A DNA stretch of 32,519 nt from Ettlia oleoabundans (taxonomy: Eukaryota; Chlorophyta; Chlorophyceae; Chlamydomonadales): contig JAAMXP010000118.1 in assembly GCA_019693395.1 (NCBI GenBank), positions 1,480-33,998 on the forward strand. The letters run 5' to 3'. Below the pieces are notes generated by a model. It saw only the letters and a list, made by a program, of their open reading frames with translations, had not been told where the DNA came from and made no database searches. The translations under genes were made by a program, and so were the position numbers. Shown here piece by piece: positions 1-10,385 of this stretch (its first letter is position 1; every line of letters begins with the position of its first letter).

Positions 1-3000
1 CGGCGGGGGAGGGCGCAAGCATGGGGCGAGAAAAGGTTGGGGATACAGGTTTGCAAGGATCGAGAGGCTGAGGAGACCCAGGGCAGGGGAGGAGGTGGAT
101 GCAGCGGCAGAACACAGCAGGGCAAGGCTGAGTACCCCACAACCGCACTGAGCAAGGCATGGTAACTGAAACGCAGCAGCCTGCATGGCACCCAGGCAGC
201 GATGCGGCTACAAAAGAACAGAGGGCTGAGGGCGCACCCGTGAATCCGCGCTTGTGTGGCCGGCACCCAAACTTCCGCTGCGCGTTCTCTATGAGTCGCC
301 TGAGGTTGACGGGCAGGTTGCAGCCGCTGTCCCCACCGCGCATCACCTCAGTCTGCATCACACGCTTGTCCTCCTCAAGTTGCTGCACAGCAAAACAAAG
401 GGGGGGGAAGGAAGGGCAAGGCAAGAGGCGGGGCAGGGAGAGTGTCAACACGAGGTTCAGGAAAGCAGGTGTGGCACGTTCCCTTTCTGATCCTTTTCTG
501 CAAAACACCTACAACTTGACACCACAACCACCAGCCTCGTGTCTGCCCCCCACCTGCAGTTCTAGGTCCAGCAGCTGCCGCGCCTCTCCGTCGCTCCTCA
601 GCTGCTCCAGCACAGCCGGGTCCAGCCAATCGGGTGCCCAGCCGGGCCGGTCCAGCTCGAAGCGGTACACCTCAGCAAACTTGCGCCGGTTGTACCGCAA
701 AAACTCCATGCGCTGCCCCTCAATGGCGGTACCCTCCATGCCGTCCTCGCCGTACAGGAACTGCATCACCTCGCCCACAGCATTGCGCACGGTACCGTCG
801 TACCTGCGGAACGGTGTGCCGCTAGCGGGCGTGTGGTTAAGCGCTGAAGTTGGGTGCAGAGTCCATGGTTTCACTGGTGTCGATGGGCTTCAAGGATTCA
901 AGGTTTGCTTTACATGGACTGTTACTATTACCATAATATACCTCACACAACACCTTGCAGCAGCATCCAACCATACCCCAAACCTGCAGATTGCCTGCCC
1001 AGCTCTCCCCCCAACAGAACAGTTGATTGTTGCGTCATGGATCTGGACGTCCTGCGCAGCAATTGAGCCCCACGCCCCCACGCACCTGACCATGAGGTCC
1101 TCCATTGCCTTCACCAGGCGGCGCTGGATGTAGCCTGTGGAGGCGGTCTTCACCGCCGTGTCAATCAGGCCCTCCCGACCACCCATGGCGTGGAAGAAAA
1201 ATTCCTGGGGGGTGAGGCCACGCAGGTAGGAGTTCTGCAGACCGGGGTGTGGGGATGGGGATTGGGGGGCGGCGGCAGATTGAAAATTGAGGGAGAGAGG
1301 CCGTGCCCAGGGAGGCAAGATGCAGCAGATGCAACAAGGTAGGGGGGATGTAAGATGCAGGGATGCACGCAGAAGCAGCCCCCAGTGCACTACTGGGTGC
1401 CCCAGTTTGGCGGTGACCCACCTCCACGAAACCACGCGACTCTGGCCCGTAGTCGTCCTTGGTGAAGTGCGGCAGCGTGCGCTGGTTGAAGCCAAAGGGT
1501 ATGCGCTTGCCCTCCACGTTCTGCTGCCCCACGCAGGCAATCATCTGTGAAATGTTGATGAAGGATCCCTTGGAGCCGGCTGTGACCATGCGCACCACGT
1601 TGTTGGTGTCACGCAGGCTCTGCTGAGCCATGTTGCCCGCATCGTCACGCGCCTTGTTCAAAACCTGGTTGACCTGCAAGGCTTGAGGGGGTGGGGGTGG
1701 GGGGGTGGGGAGGCCAGTAGGGGCAGTGCAGGGCAGTGAGGTGTAGTGGACTGGTGAGGCGGGGTCTCCTCAACCTTTCGTGAGCAAGCTGTTGCAGTTT
1801 ACCACATTCCTTCCCGCCTGGCCAGCTCAACTCCCATTCACACCCACCCTGCAAATCTACCGTGGCCCCTCCCGCACCCCCATACCTGCAAGTAGCATGT
1901 TACTGCGGCAACACCGCTGCCTGCCGACCGGTCCACCCCCCAGCCAGCTACCCACCTCCCCGGCACTGTACCCGCCCACCCGTGCACCCACCTGGTTCTC
2001 AAACGACTCCATGATTGTCCTGCCTGGCTGCTGCTCCAGGTCATTGGTCTGCACCTTCTCAATCAGCTTCTTCACGTCCCCCTTGGCCCGCTCCATGATG
2101 TCGTTGATGATCTCCATGGTGCGCTGGTCAGCAATCAGGTCACCAATGCCAATGGAGAAGCCGTGCTGCAGCAGCCACTGGTTCACAGTGAACTGAATCT
2201 GCAGGGGGGGCAGGGCAGGGCAGGGCAGGGCAGGGCAGGGCAGGGCAGGGCAGAGAGATAAGCACAAGTGATGAGGGGCCAGAGTTAGGCGAGTGGGTGG
2301 TGGCGAGGTGGGGGGCGCGGCGGGAAGAAGAGTGGCGTGGGGTGCGTTGAGTAAGCCTCTGATAGCAGCAAGGCATGGCAGCAAGGCATGGAGCTTGCAC
2401 GGCACATCAAATTGCAACAACGAGCACAGAGCAGACAATGGTGCAGAAATGCGCAGATCAGGCAGCAACCCAAGCGACAAGCAGCAAGTTTTGAGTCCAG
2501 CATCACACAGGCTTGTGCTGCCTGGTGCCTGCACAACAACCAGAGCTCCAAGGAAGCAATTACAGCCAGGCAGTAGGCCAGCCTTCTGGCACCCGCGTGT
2601 GCGTGCGTGCGCGCGCCCCGCCGCCGCCCCCCCCCAACCCACCTGTGAGAGCAGGGATCGTGCCGCCTCTGGCCCGTACTCCATGTAGGTGATGTGGACC
2701 AGGCCACCCGCCGCTGCACCCAGCGTCTTCTTGCACAGCGTGCCGGCCAGCACCTGCCCATCCTGGATTATCACCTGCTTGATGGTGGGGTGGGGCAGTG
2801 CAGATGAGTAGCTGAGCCAAGCGGTTGGTTCAGGCAGGAATGCACGGCGCACAGGCCGAAAATTGGACAAGAACACAGCAAAGCTGCCGGTTTGCTGCTC
2901 AATCCACTGTGAGGAGCAGCCTCCAGGTCCAGCAGACCAGCTGCTGGGCAACGTGCGTTTGTAGGCCACCCCGGAACAGCACTGGCAGTGCGCAGCAGGC

Positions 3001-5086
3001 TTAACCCCCCGCGTGCGAGTCCCACCACCACCACCACCACCACCACCACCACCACCACCACCACCACCACCACCACCACCACCCACACACACACCACCAC
3101 ACACCACCACCACACACACAAAGAGGCATGTGCACCTGGGCGTCCACGGGCGACATTGCGTCCGGCTCCCCGTCCTTGTACCAGGCAGCACGGCGCTCCA
3201 GGTTGACGCGAGGCATGAACATGCTGAACACCTGCGGTGCATGATGTTGGTGAGGAGCAAAGGCAACAGCACGGTAGTCAGCAGCGGGGCAAAACCGGGG
3301 GATAGCAAGTGCAAGGGGAGATGGTTGAGGCGCACATGGTGCTCAGCTGGGAGGACCATGCTGTGGGCTCGGTGCTGTAGCATTCCTGCTTGCGCGACTC
3401 CCCCACCTGCTTGCCGGTCCAGAGGGGCCGTGGCTTGAGGATGGCGGGCACGGGTATGCTGCCGTCCCACTCCTCCAGCCACATCAGCACGTTCATCAGC
3501 ACATCCTTCTCTATGAATGTGTCGCGCTTGGTGAACAGGCGGGAGCCCAGCAGCGAGTCCTGCACAATGCCCATCACCGGCTTATTGGCCTGCACACACG
3601 TGGCACCGGGCGGGGCAGGACAGCGTGAGGCGAGGGCAGACCCGGATGGGTTAAGGCATGGCACGGCACATGTGGGTTCTAAGCAAAGCGTAATAAGACA
3701 AGCGTAATAACCGGGGGCCACACAGGTACCATTACCTAGTCACAGCCCCCAATTACCCCCCCAGTGTGCCCCCCTCAACCCCCCACCCCCCCCACCCCCA
3801 CCCCCACACACTTTCATACCACTTCTCAGCCACGCACCTGCGGCGACACGATGTTGTGTGGCACCGCCATGATCTCCTTGATCTCAGCGCGCACTTCGTG
3901 GCTCTGTGCCAAGTGCATGTTCATCTCATCGCCATCAAAGTCGGCGTTGTATGGGCTGGTGACGGAGAGGTTGAGGCGGAAGGTGGAGTAGGGCAGGATG
4001 CGCACACGGTGACCCTGCGTAGCACAACCAGGGGCAAGGGAAACAGTGAAAGGGGTGTTGTCGGCATCAAGTGTGGCAGTGGCGGTGCTGGTATGGTAGT
4101 GGCAAGGGGGTGTCACAAATGTCACAATGCAAGGGAAGAGCCCTCAGTTGGCCATGGCCTTGCATGGCGGGCTTCACCTGCGGAGTTGGGAGAGGCAGCA
4201 GCTGACTGGCCAGCTGCATACCCCTGCCAGCCCATCCTATTGCTGACGCATGAACATGCCCAATCACCCTCCCTCCCACCCCACCCACCCCACACACGTC
4301 TGCCCTCAAACTACCGCTGCTCCTGCCTCACCATCATGGACATCTTGTGCAGCGAAGGCTGGCGGTTGAATATGACCACATCACCATTCACCATATGGCG
4401 TTCAACCTTGTAACCAGGTTGCAGGAAGCGGTCCTGCACCACAACATGCAATGGGCAGGCAGGCAACACAGGGAGGCAAGGCAAGGGTCAAGGCAAGCAG
4501 ACAGAGCAACAGCAGGCGGTTGGCGCACACATAACGCACGCATGCACGCAGCGCATTATTAGCACCAAACCATAATCAGCAGTTCCCATCAACTGCGATG
4601 AATCTTTCACAGAGATTACTGCCCGGCTCCCAGAAAGCCTCCAGGCTTGTACTGCCGAGCAGGACGCCCGCCCCTTCTCCTGCATGGTACCTCACCCTCT
4701 CAGTACGCAAGTACCGCAGGTCCATGCGTGTGCCGTCATCGCGGATGATGTAGCGTGCACCCGTCTTGCCAGGTGGTGGGTGTGGCCCATTCTCAACCAA
4801 CTCACGCAGCCTGCAGGCAGCAATGCGGGGGGTATGGCACTCGATCGCAAATACTGCACAACCTGTGTAGTAGATGGGAAGCATCCAGCGGCAGATCTGT
4901 GCCAGCACCTCCTCAGTACCTCGAACAGCCATTTGCTGCATGGTGCACCCCCTGTAACCGCCTAAACCCTGTGGCACCAGCCAACAAAACAGCACCAACT
5001 GCGGAGGGGGGCCACCCAGCCAGCCGGCTAATGCACTATTTGCGCACCCCGCCCTGCCGCCCTCCCCCCCCCCAAAAAAAAAAGAA

Positions 5087-5180
<94 letters not shown>

Positions 5181-7853
5181 ACAAGCAAGCAAACAAGCAA
5201 GCAAACAAGCAAGCAAACAAGCAAACAAACAAACAAACAAACAAACAAACAAACAAACAAACAAACACACCACCACCCACCCACCGACAGGAAAGGAGGG
5301 AACCCACCTCTCAATGTTGTGCGGAGTGACTGTCTCTGGGAATGTGAGGTTGAGTGCAATGCCCCAGGGCACACCCAGCTCATCCAGCGCAAGGTTGGGG
5401 TCACCAGTGATGACGGTACGTGCGGAGAAATCCACACGCTTGCCCATCAGGTTGCCACGCACACGCCCCTCCTTACCTGTGCGAAATCAAAGATGCAGCA
5501 AGGGAGGTGGGAGGTAATGCAGCTGTGCAAAGGGGTGAGAGCAGGGACATGGGTGGAATACAGGCCAAGTGGCGGAGGCGGGAGGAGCTGCCAGGCAAGC
5601 CAGGGTAGGCGGGGCACTGCTGCTGATATGCCAGGTACAGCATCAGCACGGCCTGCAGCGCCCGATCACAGACCCATGCAGACAGACCCATGCAGGGGCA
5701 GGTGCAGAACACCGCCAGTACTCATCCATAAGGCGGCCATCGTTTTGCTTGTCGCCTGCACCTTGCCTGCCTGTTGTAATTGAGGGGAAACACCCGCCCC
5801 ACGTTGTTGCTATTGGGCAACCACCCACCAACCCACCTTTGAGCCTTTGGCAGATGGATTTGATGGGGCGGCCCGACCGCTGCTTTGCCTGCGGCAGCCC
5901 CGGCAGGGTGTTGTCTATATACCCTGTGATGTGCATCTGCAGCAGCAACGCAAACTCGCTGATGATATGCTGCGGTGCGCCGCTCTCCTCCTGCTTGCGC
6001 AGCCGGTTGTTGGCCTTCACTATCTCGCCCAGCTGGTGGGTCAGATCGTCCTCAGACCTGTAGGGCATGTATCAGGAGAAAGAGGGGTAGGTCCGGGGGA
6101 GAGGACTGGACTGGCATGAAAGGCACGGTACAGTAGGTAGGAGAGGAAGATGCAGGAAGACGGTGCGCACAACGGGAGCTGGTGAACGGGTGGCTGGTTG
6201 ACTGGTTGGTCAACGGACGACTGTAGGGGAGGAGTGTCGGGAAAGCCCTGGATCCCAAGTGCCTGCCTGTGCCTGACACAATGCCACGACGTGTTGCCTA
6301 CCGCATCCCTGCCAATACCATTCTCTAACAAATCCACCCACCCACCCACCTACCCACACGCCCACCCACCCACCTGGCGCTCGCGTCCATCTGCACGCTG
6401 GGGCGCACTGGAGGCGGCGGCACTGGTAGCACCGTGAGGATCATCCAGTCTGGCCGCGAGTAGCGTGGGTCAAAACCTAAGGCGCGGCAGTCGTCATCGC
6501 TGATGCGCTTCAGAATCTCCAGCGCCTTCTCGGGCGGTATCTCCTGATAGGGGAAAGGCAGGGACATCAAACAGTGCAGGGGTGTGAGTTGCCGGTTGCA
6601 GGATGCAGGCCAGCACCTGCACCTAGGAGAGCTCCTGACATAGCCGACGTACGCTGCTTTCCTGCCAACTTGCTGCTGTGCCTGCTGCTTTGCCCGGCAC
6701 GCAACCCCGCCTTTCCTCCGACATCCAGCACCTTCCAAAGTCTCAACCACCCATTCCACTCCACCCTCGCCAGCCTCACCTTCTTGCGCTCCATGCTTTC
6801 CACCCCCATGTCCTCCTCGTCTCCCTTAGGTGGCGGGAACTCTGCCATGATCTTCAAGGTGCCGTGCTCCAGCCGGTAGCTCGGCTGCGGCCCCCCCGTG
6901 TGCTCGCACACTCGCTTGCTCTGGCAGATGCCGGTGAAGACGCGCAGGCGGCGCTCAGGGTTGCGCACCCTCATGGCGGCCTTGTACTTGGGATCCTCCT
7001 GCGGTACATGCCCATGTTGAAAAGGCAGGTAGTGAAATGTGGAGCAAAGAGGAGGTGGTATGGTAAGATGGCAGTCGATAAGACACGGTCGTCAAGGCTG
7101 GTGCACTGAACAACAAGATCAATGCCAGTCAGCCCCCTCGCCGCATTCACATCAAGCAGCGAGCGCTTTGCTGGGCCTGCCAAAACAACGCCTGCACTGG
7201 GCAGTTATCCACCCTCCTCGGCCACCCTCTGCCTGTGACGCTGCGCTGCAAGACTTAGCGCATGCTCCCAGCAGCCCCAACCCTATCCCATTGGTGGCCC
7301 CTGCGCTCACCGGCAGCACCATGAGCTTTGAGTTGTGGTAGCTGACGCAGCGCAAAACTTTGACAACCGTCTTCAGGAAGTGCACGTGGAACATGGGCTT
7401 AGCCAGCTCAATGTGCCCGAAATAGCCAGGGCAGTCCAGCACACCATTGCCATCTGTGGTGCACTTCAGCGCTCGGTCCATAGTCCCCAGGCGGGGGTCG
7501 CTGAGGCCACCCAGTTTGGGCCGCCCCTTCTCATAAGTCTGGGACGTCTCAATCTTGGCAACAGAATAGCGGCGCTGCAACGGCGGCACAGAATATGCAT
7601 GAGATGACAGTTGGCGGGCAAAGGGTTTGCACAAGCAGGCAAGCGGCAGGCAGCACTGTTGGCAAGAACACTTCCAGGCAGCAAAGCGGAGCGCTGCTGA
7701 CCGTCAACGGCGCAGTAGTCCTGCAGCATTATCAGCACCATACAAGCGCGCATTTCTCTGCCCAGATCTCACCAGGAACTCTGCATCCAGCACGCCAAAC
7801 TGCAGCGCCTTGACCTTGCGCTGAGGTGCGGGGCTGTACGTGAAGCGATCCAT
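1..7853 (-). CDS. RPB1: RNA polymerase II largest subunit RPB1, N-terminal part (partial, runs off left edge)
   Basis: Catalytic largest subunit of nuclear RNA polymerase II. Seventeen exons (minus strand): 7773-7853, 7311-7574, 6780-6998, 6374-6543, 5837-6057, 5308-5476, 4696-4810, 4332-4433, 3838-4014, 3407-3589, 3136-3231, 2643-2774, 1992-2198, 1422-1673, 1086-1234, 554-803, and about 238-382 (its donor may instead lie at 266). All 16 introns are GT-AG and phases close, giving ~977 residues. The start [20 protein letters not shown] matches the family N-terminus, with ATG in a good context (GCCATGG). The active-site NADFDGD motif lies at residues 470-476 (metal-binding D472, D474, D476). 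The bridge helix starts at about 803 ([16 protein letters not shown]). The trigger loop and C-terminal heptad domain lie outside the window, and bases 1-237 look intronic. Oddity: both clamp zinc sites have lost ligands (see findings). Assignment to Pol II rather than Pol I or III rests on close similarity to plant NRPB1. Confidence 0.96.
2211..2250. repeat. (CAGGG)8 pentanucleotide repeat forming an RPB1 polypyrimidine tract
   Basis: Eight CAGGG units next to a G-run, in RPB1 intron 12 just upstream (in transcript sense) of the acceptor at 2199. On the transcribed minus sense the repeat reads (CCCTG)n, so it is itself the pyrimidine-rich tract of that 3' splice site. The G-rich strand is the transcription template. 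Confidence 0.95.
3022..3083. repeat. (CCA)n trinucleotide microsatellite in an RPB1 intron
   Basis: About 20 perfect CCA units, followed by CA/CCA-rich degenerate sequence to about 3120. It lies within RPB1 intron 11 (2775-3135), close to its 5' end. Spurious poly-Pro, poly-Thr, poly-Trp and poly-Val frames arise from it and are not genes. Confidence 0.97.
5087..5267. repeat. Compound tetranucleotide microsatellite (AAGC)n / (AAAC)n in an RPB1 intron
   Basis: Roughly 45 tetranucleotide units. Pure AAGC comes first (about 5087-5179), then a block with a 12-bp higher-order period (AAAC AAGC AAGC), then pure AAAC to about 5267. A poly-C run and a poly-A run (about 5064-5083) precede it. It lies in RPB1 intron 6 (4811-5307), so the transcript carries U-rich GUUU/GCUU repeats starting about 40 nt after the 5' splice site. 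Both repeat types are stop-free, so they create long spurious open frames on both strands. Confidence 0.97.
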
Positions 7854-8643
7854 GGCGCCTTGCCCCGCTGCAGGCCCCGCTCGCTGCAGCCGGTAAAGTG
7901 CGGGCGGTTGCCGGTACTACCTGCAGTATGCAATCATGGGTGCAGTGTTGCAAAAGCTACAGCTGGCAAAGCGGCAGGCAGGGAGACGAAAGGCAGCGGC
8001 GGCGGCGGCGGCGCTAAGGCGACAGCGGCAACGAGGCACCTGCTAGTACCCCCGCGGCCGGGGCACACAGCCGGCTGACTCACGCTCGGCTTTCCTCCAC
8101 GCGCCGGCTGGCACGCGCGGCCCCACCACACGAGTGATGGAAGTCCCGCCGTGCAGCCTGCGCAAGCTGGCGCGCAGGCCCTGCGGCCGCTGCCTGATTA
8201 CGACGGCTGCTGCGGCAATCGCCGGCCTGCCCTGCGAAAGCACTCTCGAACCCCTTCTGCTGAGGGATCAAGCCACTGTGGCCGATAGGCCTTGTACTTT
8301 GCCGAAAAATTGTGTTCAACTCGAATGCCTTCCAGCATACAGCCCGATGATCCCGCGGACCGCCCTTCTTGGGCAGCACTGCGGCGACGGCTTTCCACCT
8401 CGCCTCCCGTCCGTTTACAACAAGGCAGTGACACCACACAAGCTGCAATTTCAGCACATTGACGAGGTAAATGGCACTCATGCAGGCGACAAATGCATAT
8501 GGTTCAGTGCCAAGCCTTACAGTGGGGCACTTGAGTCCTTGCTTCTGCGCGACTGCTGGCTGTGCCGCGGCCTTCCGGCGGACCGTACCGATTGGCTGCA
8601 ATTACAGGCCACGCAGTGTTACACACATAGCTTGCACTGTGCC
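7854..8643. other. Intergenic: RPB1 5' region and SDR 3' region
   Basis: This 790-bp gap separates the RPB1 start (7853) from the SDR stop (8644); both genes are on the minus strand. The SDR side holds several minus-strand TGTAA candidates for poly(A) signalling (8619-8623, 8602-8606, 8517-8521, 8415-8419). A short CGG run lies near 8000. I see no TATA box for RPB1 and no convincing gene; open frames here lack recognisable domains. Confidence 0.6.
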
Positions 8644-10124
8644 TCAGGGATAAAAACCTTTGCAGCTGTATCCACCATCAACGGGGATGGTGCAACCCGC
8701 GACGTAGCTGGCTGCTGGCGAGGCGAGGAAGGACACCACGCAAGCAACCTCCTGCGGCTGCGCAATGCGGCCCATGGGCGTCCGCTCCAGCACCTTGCTC
8801 CCATACTCTTTGTTCTGCAGCACCTGCTGCGCCAGCGGCGTGGCAGTGTACCTGCGGCAGGTATGTCGAGCGCCGCCGAGTCAAACCAAAAGTAACAGGC
8901 GAGCGTCAAACATCCTTCCAACACCTGCTGGGTAGCGCACAGCACAGGATTGAAGCATTGGGCCGCGACGAGCAGCATGCAGCACCAACAACACACACAC
9001 TCACCAGGGTGCCACCGAAACAGCCCGAATGTTTTCTAAAGCCCACTCGCAAGTAAAGTTCTTCGCCATTTGATTCAACGCAGCCTGCACCGGCATTATG
9101 CAGCTGAGGACCATTCGGCAGCTAGGCAACCAATCTCAGTCCGCTGACTGCATCCGCCGCTGCAACACGCACGTCACCAGCACGCCTGTCTCTTGGGAGA
9201 TAGACCTGCGTAGGGAAAGCAGCCCACCTTTGTTAAGCCATACACTGATCCTGAGCCCATTGCTGTTGGGCCACCCGCTACGCTGCTATTGAAGATGATG
9301 ATGCCATCCCCGCTGGCCTTGAGTAGCGGGTGTGCTAGCTGGGAGAGGTTGAAGGCTGACTCCAGGTTGATGCCTAGCAGGCGCTGGAATTCTTCCTGCA
9401 TCGGTGGCCAAACCAGAGCGCCAACACACCAGTACAGCCATGTAGTGCTGCATTTTGCTGCAAGGACTGCAGCGAATCCCGCTGCCTCAACCTGCAAGCA
9501 CTTATCGGCACATAATGCAGCAGCATCCAGACCTACCTGTGTGAAATCTACTGTGGGCCGACGGATGTTTGTTCCTACGTTGTTAAACAGTACATTTAAC
9601 TTGCCGCCAAATGCATCCGAAACTGCCTGCATCAGGCGTTGCCGGTCCCCTGCTAGCGACACGTCAGCCACTATACCCTGCACATCCCACCCCGCTGCTT
9701 TGCATTGATCCAGCAAAGCTTCCAAGTCCGCGGCATTGCGGGCGCATGTGAACACCCTGCAGGCCAGCAGCACGACAGGAGGGTTTGGCTCCAACATGTG
9801 ACTAGGCTGGTACATCTGGTACATTTCGGAGAAGAACGGCCTGGGTTTAAGCACAGCAAGATAACAGCCGTTGGCCGAAGCAGTCCTTACCTGGCTCCGA
9901 GTCCAGCTAGCTCTTCAACAACTGCCCTGCCTATACCTGCAGGTCCAGCACCAAGGAAAGACCTTGGTCAACTGTGAAGCCGGCAGAGGCGGTGGCGGTG
10001 GTGGATGGCAGGCAGGTTGAAGCTTGCCTTGTGTTCCTCCTGTGACCAGCGTAAGACGCCCAGTTGGCGCATAGGCACTGAGCCGCTCCTCCCGTGAGCC
10101 AGCCCCAGTAAGCATTTCAGCCAT
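8644..10124 (-). CDS. Short-chain dehydrogenase/reductase, tropinone-reductase type
   Basis: NAD(P)-dependent oxidoreductase of the classical SDR family; the substrate cannot be told from sequence. Six exons (minus strand): 10028-10124, 9891-9936, 9537-9756, 9228-9395, 9005-9084, 8644-8851. Phases close and give 272 aa, the usual size. The coenzyme motif TGGTQGIG is at residues 28-35, split by intron 1. NNVG is at 106-109, the catalytic Ser at 158/159, and YGLTK gives Tyr173 and Lys177. A tropinone-reductase-like SVAPWY stretch follows, and the C-terminus has the usual PVDGGY. Intron 1 has a GC donor (AAG|GCAAGC at 10027), the only choice I found that restores the TGxxxGIG motif. No targeting peptide is evident. 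The gene is head-to-head with the kinase gene, 261 bp between the ATGs. Confidence 0.93.
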
Positions 10125-10385
10125 GCCGTTGTGGATCGACCTTTAACCCTTGTAAACCCGTAGATTGGGATGCGGAGAGTAGGAGAAAGCTTACAGCAGT
10201 GATGGGCGGCGAAATGCGCTCGCTAGCAGGAGCGAGCAAAAAAACCCGGCTCGTAGAAAGGGGCTGACTGAGAGTGCAGTACCTATTCGGCCTTCAACAG
10301 TCGCAGGATTCGTTCAATCCCTGCGAGGTCACCCAGCACTGCTAGATTCAGCCTGGATCACTTACGGACGCCTGGCCCGGCAGCT
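10125..10385. promoter_or_regulatory. Shared divergent promoter region of the SDR and kinase genes
   Basis: This 261-bp spacer lies between two divergent start codons, so it must hold both promoters and both 5' UTRs. It contains a small hairpin, GCTCGCT-6 nt-AGCGAGC, at 10218-10237. I see no clear TATA box. Confidence 0.6.

Noticed and set aside
1..237. Search for the next RPB1 exon at the left edge
   Set aside because: No minus-strand segment here matches the RPB1 sequence expected after the last exon; treated as intron.
3013..3438. Poly-Pro, poly-Thr, poly-Trp and poly-Val open frames
   Set aside because: They are translations of the CCA microsatellite in RPB1 intron 11; no domain and no conserved flank.
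5087..5267. Repeat array considered as CRISPR or as transposon-derived
   Set aside because: It is a simple 4-bp repeat with no spacers, no terminal repeats and no transposase; an ordinary microsatellite.
4755..5783. Long open frame rich in Lys-Gln-Ala-Ser repeats (and matching Leu-Ala-Cys frames on the other strand)
   Set aside because: It is produced by the stop-free AAGC/AAAC microsatellite inside an RPB1 intron, and its ends overlap RPB1 exons in antisense.
8134..8895. Plus-strand 253-codon open frame between RPB1 and the SDR
   Set aside because: Its right half is antisense to the last SDR exon and the rest is intergenic; no family features or codon pattern of a gene.
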